A DNA stretch of 32,493 nucleotides from Silene noctiflora. Taxonomy: Eukaryota; Streptophyta; Magnoliopsida; Caryophyllales; Caryophyllaceae. Shown here in pieces: positions 24,499 to 32,493 of the stretch. The stretch lies in NCBI GenBank assembly GCA_009801015.1, contig VHZZ01000690.1:21417-53909 (forward strand). Direction: 5' to 3'. A model generated the notes under the pieces. That model made no database searches and was not told where the DNA came from. It saw only the letters and a list, made by a program, of their open reading frames with translations. The position numbers were made by a program, and so were the translations under genes. Position 1 is the first letter of the stretch; each line of letters starts with the position of its first letter.

Positions 24499-27400
24499 AT
24501 GGAGTCGAGAGAAGCAGACGCCATTAACAACTACGAAGGCGGTTACGATGCCGACCAGAACGACGCCGTTCGCGATATGCCTTCTCATCACCATGACTCT
24601 GACGATAGACCTCATCCTCTTTCCGGCGACGGCGCTAGCCCTGGGTTCGTACCTTCTTTCCTTTTGTTTCTTTTATTTTTAATTCTGTTTCAATTATTGT
24701 GTACGAATTAGTATAGTTAATAAGACCGTCTTACAGTATGAGACTGTTTAATTATAGAATAAGACGGTCTTACACTGTGAGACGGTAAAATACTCGTTTA
24801 TTACTATCAATTTGCCGGTGTCAATTTAATTAGTATGTGACTGTTCTTCATGAAAATTTGTTTAGTTTAATTAGTTCATGTTTTTGATTTCGATTGATTG
24901 AAACATGGAATTTGATTTCATATGATGTTGTTGGAATTAAATTGGGATAGGTTAATGCTTATGTTAATTGAAATCAGTATTTTTCTTTTGTTTAGATGTT
25001 GGAAAATTCTCATTGTCATGTTCCTGGTATTCGATTATTTGGTAATGTTGTTTGCCTTTTTAGTTAGGCTACTATAAGGCGGTCTTACACGATTATTCTG
25101 TTAAACCGATCCAAATACCAAGAAATCATGACACTGCTAATGGAGAAGTTCTAAAACCAACCCGTTGTAAAATATACTTGTGCGAGGCTGCCTGTTCTAT
25201 GTCATAAGATGGAAGTGTTTGGTGTAAATATGAGGATCTGACTGTTCTTCATGGAAATTTATTTAGTTTAATTAGGTTCCTACTCTTTGATTTCGATTGA
25301 TTGAAGCATAGAATTTAATTTCATTTGATGTTATTGGAACTAAATTGGGATAGGTCGCTAGCAAGACATGTCAATCTTAATGCTTTTGTCAATTTATGCC
25401 GCTGTTTTCTTTTTTATGTGGGAAATTTCTCATTCTCGTGTTCCTCGCATTGGATTAATTGGTAATGTTTTTTGGTTAGGCGGTTTAAAAATACACCTTT
25501 GGAAGGCTGCCTTAACAAGTATTTGCATTTGCTTTCAGAATTTTAAGTAATTTGTACATCCATAATTGATATGATTTGCAATTGTTTCTGCTTGTTTGAT
25601 TTGGAGAGTGTATTTCTGATGTTCGATGCCGATAAGATGGAAGGGATTTGGTGCAAAGAATACTAATTGTGGTTATATTACTGCATGCCTCTTGCGGGAT
25701 ATTGTCAAGAAATTTGTTACTTTTTGTTGTGCTTTATGTGCGATATAGGGTGAATAATGGTTGTTTTTCTTGTATTCACACTCTTGAGGATTGGAAGTTG
25801 TGTGTGTGTTAACATTTAACTCAAGCTCATAGGAAAAAAAGGAATACTAGATAGTTTTTAGTGATATAAATCTTTGTTTATTCAGTCTTCGTAGTGTTGA
25901 TTTAGACTCAAATGTTTTAAGTCTAGCTTTTCTTAGAGATGCACTTTAAGTTCATCTTGAAGTTATAAGTTTCTGATCATAGTGAACATGTAATTGCAGA
26001 AAGATATTCATAGGAGGTTTAGCTAGGGAGACAACTTCTGGTTAGTTGTTTGTTACTGCCGTTCCTGGTAAGATTATAGGAATACATCATTTCCAAACTG
26101 CCTGGTTGTTTACAAAAACTATTTTCCTGCAGCACAATTTGTCAAGCATTTTGGTAAGTATGGAGAAATCACCGATTCCGTGATTATGAAGGATCGGAGG
26201 ACAGGACAACCCCGGGGGTTTGGGTTTATAACTTATGCAGACCCATCTGTGGTAGATCAAGTCATTGAGGAGAATCATATCATAAATGGAAAACAAGTAC
26301 GTACATTTCTGTTGATGTAGCATAGTCCAATACTGTAATAGTGTCCTTTTTCTCTGTAGTTGATAAGTGATTTATAGATATGAATTTTTGGTCTAAGATA
26401 GAAATAACTGAGGAATAGTCATGGAACCTGTTATGAAGGCTGTTTTGCACTTGAAATCGTAGCTTCTTCTCTTCTGTTGCATTTTTATTTGAAGAAACTC
26501 AAGAACATTTTTGTCATATATTTGAACTTGTTTCGATTTTGTGTGTACTGTATAGTTTCCATATTGATGAGGACGAATTAAACTTTGGAAGAGATGAACT
26601 AGTTTATGTTACTCAAACTTGGTATGGCTGTTGTACATGGGTACATATCCGAGTGTTAGACTTGGCATGACTTTTCTAGACACATGGACTTGCTCGTAAA
26701 ATGAGGATATGGTTGGCATGTTTATGAACACAGATATAATAATTTTGAAATATTTGCAAAACTGACATAGATAGACTTTGGGGGAAAAAAGGCTTGAAAT
26801 GATTCATGTCATACAAAATGCTTTATACAGTGTTTGACTCTTCCTCTACTTCGGCATGTGTGCCTTCTTGTTTGTCTTTTATTGGACTTGTGTTGTGGAG
26901 TGGTAAGGATCATTAAGAAGCGAAGAGTGATTCCCAAATGGGAAAAAAAGTTTGAGTCGTAGTTAAATTTTAGTTTCCATATCATTATTCAGGCTGCTTA
27001 TGGTATGTTTCGTTATTTCAGGTGGAAATTAAGCGAACTATACCAAAAGGAACTATTGGATCAAAGGATTTTAGAACCAAAAAGATTTTTGTTGGCGGAA
27101 TTCCGACTTCAGTTACTGAAGGTCATACAATTTCCTTCTTTCTTTTGTGGCCCGTCCTAATTTCTGTTCCTTTTCTTTTGAATTATGCCGCTGATGTCAT
27201 GAAACTTTTACATTTACATGAATTGCAGATGAGCTCAGTGATTTTTTCTCCAAATTCGGCCTAGTAAGAGAGCATCAAATCATGCGTGACCACTCTTCCA
27301 ACCGTTCTCGTGGCTTTGGTTTTGTTACTTTTGACTCTGAGGAATCTGTTGATGAGCTACTGTCCAAGGGGAACAGGATCGAGTTTGCTGGGACCAAGGT

Positions 27401-28231
27401 AATACTTTTGTGGACCATTTTGTTTATGTTCTTTTAGTGTAGCTGTGTTCTGGCCTTCTGGGTAGACTTGGATTAGTACCTCTGTTATGTAATTGTGTAT
27501 TTTAAAATTTGATGAATTGTCATCTGTACTTTCACGAGAATATGAAACTAATGTTTGTTGCTGAATATGAAACTTTGTGGAGTTTTGACCTGACCTAATA
27601 TCTTTTGTGCATTCAGGTGGAAATCAAGAAGGCAGAACCCAAGAAGCCGAATCCTCCTGCGCCTTCTTCAAAACGTTACAATGATTCTAGATCTTCCTAT
27701 GGTGGTGGAGGTGGTGGATTCAGCAATGATACATATGGCGGAGGCTACGGAGGCGGTGGATTTGGTGCTTCTTATCGTGGTGGAGCAGGATATGGTGGTG
27801 GCCGAGCTGGTGGATATGGTGGATATGGAGGAGGTGAATATGGTGGTGGGTATGGAGGATATGGTGGTGCGGGTGCAGGTGCAGGTGCAGGTGCAGGTGC
27901 CATGGGAGCTTACAGAGGAGGAGATTTATCTTCTTATGGATACTCTGGCCGCTATGGCGGTGGTGGCTATAGTAGAGGTTACGACATGGGAAGTGGTTAT
28001 GGTGGTCCTGGCGAAGGTTATGGGGGTTATGGTGGGGCTGCTGCTGGTGGAAGTGGTTATGGTGGAGGTTATGATTCATCCCTCGGAGGTGGGTATGGAG
28101 GTGGCAGTGGTGGGGGATCCTTGTATGGTGGTAGCAGCAGTGGTGGTGGTTCCATGTATGGAGGTAGTGGCGGAAGAGGCGGGTTTGGTGGTGCAGCCCC
28201 AAATGGGCGCTACCATCCTTACTCACGGTAA
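24499..28231 (+). CDS. hnRNP A/B-like glycine-rich RNA-binding protein with two RRMs, 6 exons, 411 aa
   Basis: Predicted RNA-binding protein of the plant hnRNP A/B (DAZAP1/Musashi-like) group, expected to bind mRNA in nucleus and cytoplasm. Exons: 24499-24644, 26000-26040, 26133-26296, 27022-27121, 27229-27398 and 27617-28231; all GT-AG, 1236 nt in frame. Residues 1-48 are an acidic, disordered N-terminus ending DGASPG. RRM1 (about 50-125) has RNP2 KIFIGGLA and RNP1 RGFGFITY (90-97). RRM2 (about 138-213) has RNP2 KIFVGGIP and RNP1 RGFGFVTF (178-185). VEIKR and VEIKK close the two RRMs at matching positions, as in this family. Residues 235-404 are a Gly/Tyr/Ser-rich low-complexity region, the type that drives phase separation in related proteins. 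The C-terminus GRYHPYSR contains an R-X2-PY element. The start is supported by a TATA box upstream and by the acidic N-terminus. The exact orthologue within this multigene family is not determined. Confidence 0.95.
24719..24788. repeat. Short inverted repeat of the AAGACGGTCTTA type
   Basis: TAAGACCGTCTTA (24721-24733) and TAAGACGGTCTTA (24760-24772) are exact reverse complements, 26 bases apart, and a further GTGAGACGGTAAAA follows. A related AAGGCGGTCTTACAC is at 25076-25090. The arrangement looks like the ends of a very small MITE or solo repeats of one family. I associate this repeat with Caryophyllales genomes, from memory and with low confidence. Confidence 0.65.
24838..25670 (+). repeat. 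~400-bp diverged tandem duplication in intron 1 of the RNA-binding protein gene
   Basis: TGACTGTTCTTCATG starts copy 1 at 24838 and copy 2 at 25239. Both continue with TTTAGTTTAATTAG, then TTTGATTTCGATTGATTGAA, then AAATTGGGATAGGT, TTCTCATT with CGTGTTCCT or CATGTTCCT, and GGTAATGTT. A later shared piece is ATAAGATGGAAG followed by TTTGGTG. The copies differ by many substitutions and indels. Both lie within intron 1 (24645-25999), which otherwise is AT-rich with no gene. Confidence 0.85.
26297..27021 (+). other. Intron 3 of the RNA-binding protein gene
   Basis: A 725-bp AT-rich intron separating the end of RRM1 (ending IINGKQ) from the linker VEIKRTIPKG. I see no repeat with clear ends, and no RNA gene. 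Confidence 0.75.
27866..27901 (+). repeat. In-frame GGTGCN hexanucleotide microsatellite encoding a Gly-Ala repeat
   Basis: Six hexamers in tandem (GGTGCG, four GGTGCA, GGTGCC) encode Gly-Ala six times at about residues 291-302 of the glycine-rich tail. Length changes would add or remove Gly-Ala pairs without shifting the frame, so this is a likely site of length polymorphism. Confidence 0.93.
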
Positions 28232-29363
28232 TAATGTAGGGCACACTGGGACCCTACAAGGTGCTGGAAACCTAAAGGACCCCTTGATTGTAGACCCTGT
28301 CGGAAAGAGCTTCTGTTTTTGCTATTTTGATGTATTATTGAGTTTGTTAGGACTATAGAACACCAGACTAGTTTTGCTAGTGACCTTGTGCTTTCGACTT
28401 ACGATCTTCGTTTTTGCTGTGGAGAATTGATAGTGAACTTGTGCCTTTATAGTAATGGAGCTTAGTTTGTTCATTGTACCAACATTCTGATCCTGCTATC
28501 AGGAACATTAAGCATGTTTTACTAGAATTCAGTGTAAACTATATACAGTTTCATTCTGATAAATCTAACTGTTCACTTTCTCGTCTGTGAAGAACTCGTG
28601 TTTGTTGGTCGCTATGAAGTGTAAAACTGTCAATGTGAAACTCAACAGACTATTTGTATAATTTCTCTGTTGAAGTCCCCCGCGATGCCCAAGCCAATAA
28701 TTATAATGCAGTAAACTGTAAATATTTGTTGTGGTTTGTGTGGGTTATATCGTAACTGATTTCAGCAAAACAGGCTCCATTAGAGTTTTTAGCTAGATGT
28801 CGATAAAATTTCCCGGTAAGAAAACCTGGTATACAGGTTCATTTCCGAGAACTAAAAACCCGAAAGGATAATGTACCTGAAAGCGGTTTTCGTAGCTAAC
28901 TTGGAATTTGGAAAAATTCTTATTCCTTGCAGTTTTGATACTAACTACACAAAAAACTTAAAAGAGATATTTGCTATATTACATTTTAGGCGAATGAAGA
29001 GAAAATTTTAACGAGTTAATAAATAACATCAACGTTCATGATTTTTAGGCTATTATGTACACTTGGGAGTTTATCCACTCACTGTGAACCTCGTAAATAT
29101 ATAGAAGTTGTAAGCTCCCTCGTCATCTAAAAAAAATTACTCGAATACTTGGTATAAAATAAAATAAAAAAACAAAATTGAAATAATTTACATATTAGAA
29201 AAAATTGAGGCCTTGATATTTTAATTTTAATTTTTTTTTTTTTTTCAGGCTTTGGTTTGCTCTCCTCCAATCTCCTGCCACTGTGTTAGCAGAGATTATT
29301 ATTATTCATCAAATTTGTGAGGTTACAAACACAAACCAAAAAAACATCAACAAACGAGTAACA
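28232..29363. other. Spacer between the RNA-binding protein gene and the small-protein gene
   Basis: The first 250-300 bases are probably the 3' UTR of the RNA-binding gene. The rest is AT-rich and includes a T run near 29231-29245. A TATAAAA-like stretch near 29153 lies about 210 bases before the next ATG and could be its TATA box, although this is uncertain in such AT-rich DNA. No other gene is visible. Confidence 0.55.
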
Positions 29364-32169
29364 ATGGCGTGGTCAAGCTTATCTTCATTACCCAAGGTAA
29401 ATACTTCAGGCTTCTCCTTCTTATTCTTAAGCTAATATGTTTTTTGATCATCAAATGAGTCGTCTTTTTACATTTAATAATTACCGTACTAATATTAAGG
29501 GTATATTTGTAGGTAAATGTGCCTCAAATTGTATGCAAAAAGAGAGAAAAAGAAAAAGAGCAGTACCCTTATAAAGTTATTGAGATAACTCCTCCTCCTA
29601 AACATCTTGGAGTTCGTTGTCTTCCTTTGGTGAGTTGCCCCTTTTAGTTTTCTTGTTTTTTTTGAGATAATACTGCTGCATTCTCAGGGCTCGAACACGA
29701 GATCTGTGGTTAAGCTAGAACAACCCGTAGCAGTTGATCTAAGTGCTCATGGGTATGGTAAATTTTAAATGTGAGAAGGTTATTTTGGTTTGCTTCGGAA
29801 TTATGATGGCATAGATTAAAATGATTTATTGAAATGGTTGCAGTGGTGGAGCTAGGGAGACTGGGGAAATAATAATTTTTTTTTTTTTTTTTTTGAGTTT
29901 TAGTTTAATTATTCGAAATTTTCTTTTCTAATTTACCTTATTCCATTAGTACCTCACTCGTCTTGAAAAGTTCCGCCCCCTACCGAGAAATCCTGGCTTT
30001 GTCACTGACTGATTGTGCTTCTTTTTATTGGGAAGTAGTAATCATTTGATGCCATGATCAAGGCAATTTTCATTTTGGGTTAGTCTAATTAGCATGATGG
30101 GGGTCGTAGCTACATAGTTTAAACTTTAAATTACTGATTTCTGCTACCCGAAAATCTCTATGCAAAGGTACAAAACTACAAGAAGAAATTTCGCTACCCC
30201 AAAATTTCAATTCTGGATACGCCTACTAGCATTTGTATCTTGCCACTTTCCTGTCATTTGGGAGAGTTCTGGAGACACTGCAATAATAGTGTTGTTGGGG
30301 GGTATCAGACTACAGAGTATTAGTTAACATCTACATCTCAATTTTTTTGGTGATCTAAGTGTAATGGACGCCTGGACGGGTCTGAGTACATAAATACCCT
30401 CTCCATTTCACCATTTTATGTCTGGTTCGGCTTACGGGCACTACTATTAAGGATTTTGGAGGGACTATAACTTGCTGAAAACTGTTATTGTTATGAATGG
30501 ACTGGACTGGACTGGACTGGACTGGACTGGACACCCAAGTATGGAAAATGTTAAGGGATGATTGGGGGAAAAGAGTTTATGCATAAGAATTTGTGCTTGT
30601 GCATTATGGTTTTTGGTTATTTCTTAGATAAGCAGACGCTTAGGTCAAGGCTTTAGAGCTTCTGAAACGAGAGTACAGTTTTTGAGCGAGGAAATGGTAG
30701 TTTTACCTGAAGTTGATTTTATAATCACTGTCAGGCGCGTCAAGTTTTTGAAGCTGGTGTAAGCCAAGGAGTTTGTGAGCTTCAAAACAAATTCTCGGAT
30801 CCTTGGTTAGAAGAGTCCTATTATAGATTTATAGCAAATATTTATCGAAGTACTTAACTTCCTTTCTGTATATGGTATGATAGGAAACTCATCGTCGAGT
30901 TAAACATTTATGCATAAGGCAACTTGAGCGAGTGTATGCGCTGTGTGCTCAATTGAGGACAGTACTTGACACTTAACAGGATATGATCATTTGGGGTCAC
31001 GAATGCTGACTTGAGCATGGGCTTCAAATCAGAGTTTTTACTTCTTTTTGGTTGGGTTTTTGGGTTCAATTTTTTCCTGTTTTTTATTTGTTTGCTCTTC
31101 AGTGGTGTTGGTGCATGTATTAAGGTCTTTTGGTGGTGTTACGTCCCCTATAATACACTCCGTATTGAAGTCGTGATCTGAAGCTGAATAGTATCCAGTC
31201 TGTCCATGTCAAATCTAAACGCCAGATTGTTTTGTATCCTCCAATTGATATCCATTTCCCTCAACTCTTGGAACCACATTCTACACCTAGGTTATGGCCT
31301 ATGGGTACCATCTCCCGAGTTTTTCTGGAAAATAAAACATCAACCTAATACACTTCACTGTTATTTGAGGATGGACAGGTTAATGTCTCCTACGACTACT
31401 AATACCAAATTGAAAGGCCCGAGTCCTGACTGCACAGTTTTCTCATGGAAGAAAATGAATCATCCTTTGATAAATGACCTTATAATTAGTAGTGAATCTT
31501 ACCGCGGAAAATAGGGGGCTAGATTTGAACTCTTGATCTATTAAAAAATGCAATTATCGGTGCCATTTTTTTTCTATGGTGGATATTACTTGTCTGTGGT
31601 TGGCCCTGGATTATATTGTTAGCCAACATAGGTTATCTTGCTTTCCTGTCATGTTTACCTGCACTATTATTTTGCTGGTGTAAACTATCATATGTTTACT
31701 TGCGTAATGTTGTTGCATGGTTGTCTCATAAAGACCAATATCGTCTCAAGAAATGGTTGCGACAAAATCTTTAACCAGATCAATATATAAATATATAATG
31801 GTGTGACCCTTGGGACTATTTTTTATATCCTTGACCATTGACCCAACTAGATGAAAGCGATTTCAGCGATAAATTCAGGACTTTACAAGGCGTCCTGAAT
31901 TTTATGTTTTGGAAGTTATTATCCTTTGATTTCAATTATAGTCGATACCCATTACTCATATAATTGTTGCTTCTGTATGTCTTTCATAGAACCTGCAATG
32001 TGGCGAAAGCGTGACAATTGAAGGACAAACATACACGATCTCAAGCGTAACTCATCGGTACCAACTCCGGAAGGGCAAGTATGAACCTAGTGAAAAAAGG
32101 CTTGATGTTCTTTCAACTGGAAGATATATATTGAATTTATATCTGGAAAGTTTATTAGAAAAATCTTGA
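29364..32169 (+). CDS. Small conserved-looking protein of unknown function, 3 exons, 109 aa
   Basis: I do not recognise this gene by name. Exons 29364-29396, 29513-29629 and 31990-32169 join at GT-AG introns, all in phase 0, to give 330 nt including the stop. The protein starts MAWSSLSSLPK, has a short basic/acidic stretch (KKREKEKEQYPYK), and then a Pro-rich VIEITPPPKHLGVRCLP. Exon 3 encodes a compact domain with QCGESVTIEGQTYTISSVTH, RYQLRKGKYEPSEKRLDVLS and TGRYILNLYLESLLEKS. Alternating hydrophobic residues predict short beta strands, with a final amphipathic helix. No transmembrane segment is seen. The Ser/Leu-rich start could be a weak organelle-targeting signal, but this is not convincing. 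The model rests on three clean splice joins and a non-random exon 3. The ATG in exon 1 is the only good start found. Confidence 0.75.
29841..30007. mobile_element. hAT-like MITE, about 167 bp
   Basis: The ends are CAGTGGTGGAGCTAGG and CCTGGCTTTGTCACTG, whose complement is CAGTGACAAAGCCAGG, giving 12 of 16 matching positions. CAGTGGCGGAGCCAG-type ends are widespread in plant hAT-derived MITEs. The flanking 8-mers AATGGTTG and ACTGATTG agree at six positions, consistent with a decayed 8-bp target duplication. A long T run (about 29876-29894) lies inside. No coding capacity. Confidence 0.6.
30498..30532 (+). repeat. TGGAC pentanucleotide microsatellite
   Basis: Seven perfect copies of TGGAC occur in tandem inside intron 2 of the small-protein gene. 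It is likely to vary in length between individuals. Confidence 0.95.
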
Positions 32170-32493
32170 CTTTCTGTAATCAAATTCAGTATTGTACAAG
32201 TTATGTATTGTATTGTATATTTGTATTGTATTGATGGATGTTTTTTAATTGCCATTAGTACGAGTATCCTTAACAGCAATCATCTCACTTTTTGCTGCCT
32301 TAATAGAGTTTCATTTATGTCACTTTTTGGACGTATTTAAATACCAATGCGTTTTGCTTGTGACGGACACTATCCTTAACAGCAATCATCTCATTTTTTT
32401 TTTTTTTTTTTTTTGCAATCCTAATGTTTTCTATTCTCTCGAAATAGTTTTGTACAATAATTATCTTTTGTCTCCAATTTTATTATTAAGTGT
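32170..32493 (+). other. 3' flank of the small-protein gene with a short direct repeat
   Basis: The first part is the probable 3' UTR, with TTGTATTGTAT repeats near 32204-32232. TATCCTTAACAGCAATCATC followed by TCA occurs at 32265-32287 and again at 32371-32393, offset by 106 bases; the second copy runs into a long T tract (about 32394-32414). No further gene begins before the window ends. Confidence 0.7.

Larger units (their letters stand above)
29630..31989 (+). other. Intron 2 of the small-protein gene, 2.36 kb
   Basis: This intron makes up most of the gene. It contains a hAT-like MITE (29841-30007), a possible related fragment up to about 30226 ending in TTCTGGATACGCCTAC, a TGGAC microsatellite (30498-30532), and otherwise AT-rich sequence. 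The 102-codon + strand open frame at 31206-31514 is not recognisable as a gene. Confidence 0.65.

Noticed and set aside
27720..28244. Long histidine-rich open frame on the reverse strand
   Set aside because: It is the antisense of GGN-rich glycine codons, which read as CAC/CAT and similar in reverse. It is a compositional shadow of the glycine-rich tail.
27681..28358. 225-codon Val/Met/Glu-rich open frame overlapping the glycine-rich exon in another + frame
   Set aside because: It arises from the same GGTGGA-type repeats read out of frame; the in-frame product continues two clear RRMs.
1..32493. CRISPR arrays, bacterial operons, defence islands or tRNA/rRNA genes
   Set aside because: No regularly spaced repeats with unique spacers, no cloverleaf-type sequence that I could find by eye, and spliced plant-type genes throughout. 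A tRNAscan or Rfam search would be the decisive test for small RNA genes.

Overview
This is a plant nuclear genomic window, almost certainly from a eudicot. All three genes are interrupted by AT-rich GT-AG introns, coding sequence is sparse, and short non-autonomous transposons sit in introns and between genes. The TAAGACGGTCTTA-type repeats in the second gene resemble repeats I associate with Caryophyllales genomes; that placement is a weak inference.

All three genes are on the + strand. (1) 1131-23229 is a complete 36-exon gene for the integral membrane nucleoporin GP210/NUP210. I joined the exons by hand and the frame stays open through every junction, giving 5805 nt including the stop, or 1934 aa. 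The protein has a signal peptide, a very long lumenal region with Ig-like (BIG2-like) repeats, one C-terminal transmembrane helix and a short Ser/Thr-Pro-rich tail. (2) 24499-28231 is a six-exon gene for a 411-aa hnRNP A/B-type protein with two RRMs, a long Gly/Tyr-rich low-complexity tail and a C-terminal PY-NLS-like motif. (3) 29364-32169 is a three-exon gene for a 109-aa protein I do not recognise; its second intron is 2.36 kb.

The rest is flanking DNA and introns. The first 70 bases are the end of a CACTA transposon. Intron 1 of GP210 holds a 298-bp Tourist-like MITE with intact TTA target-site duplications. Other introns hold a Stowaway-like MITE, a hairpin-forming repeat, a 58-bp perfect tandem duplication, a ~275-bp tandem duplication that copies the end of exon 24 and its splice donor, and a ~130-bp tandem duplication. 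Intron 1 of the RNA-binding gene contains a ~400-bp tandem duplication, and intron 2 of the small gene holds a hAT-like MITE and a pentanucleotide microsatellite.

The genes do not form a functional pathway in any evident way. They are ordinary neighbouring housekeeping-type genes, and I see no defence system, gene cluster or new enzymatic system here. The interest lies in intron remodelling by duplication and MITE insertion, and in the uncharacterised small protein. Exon boundaries come from reading frame, splice signals and remembered family similarity, not from transcripts or a database search.
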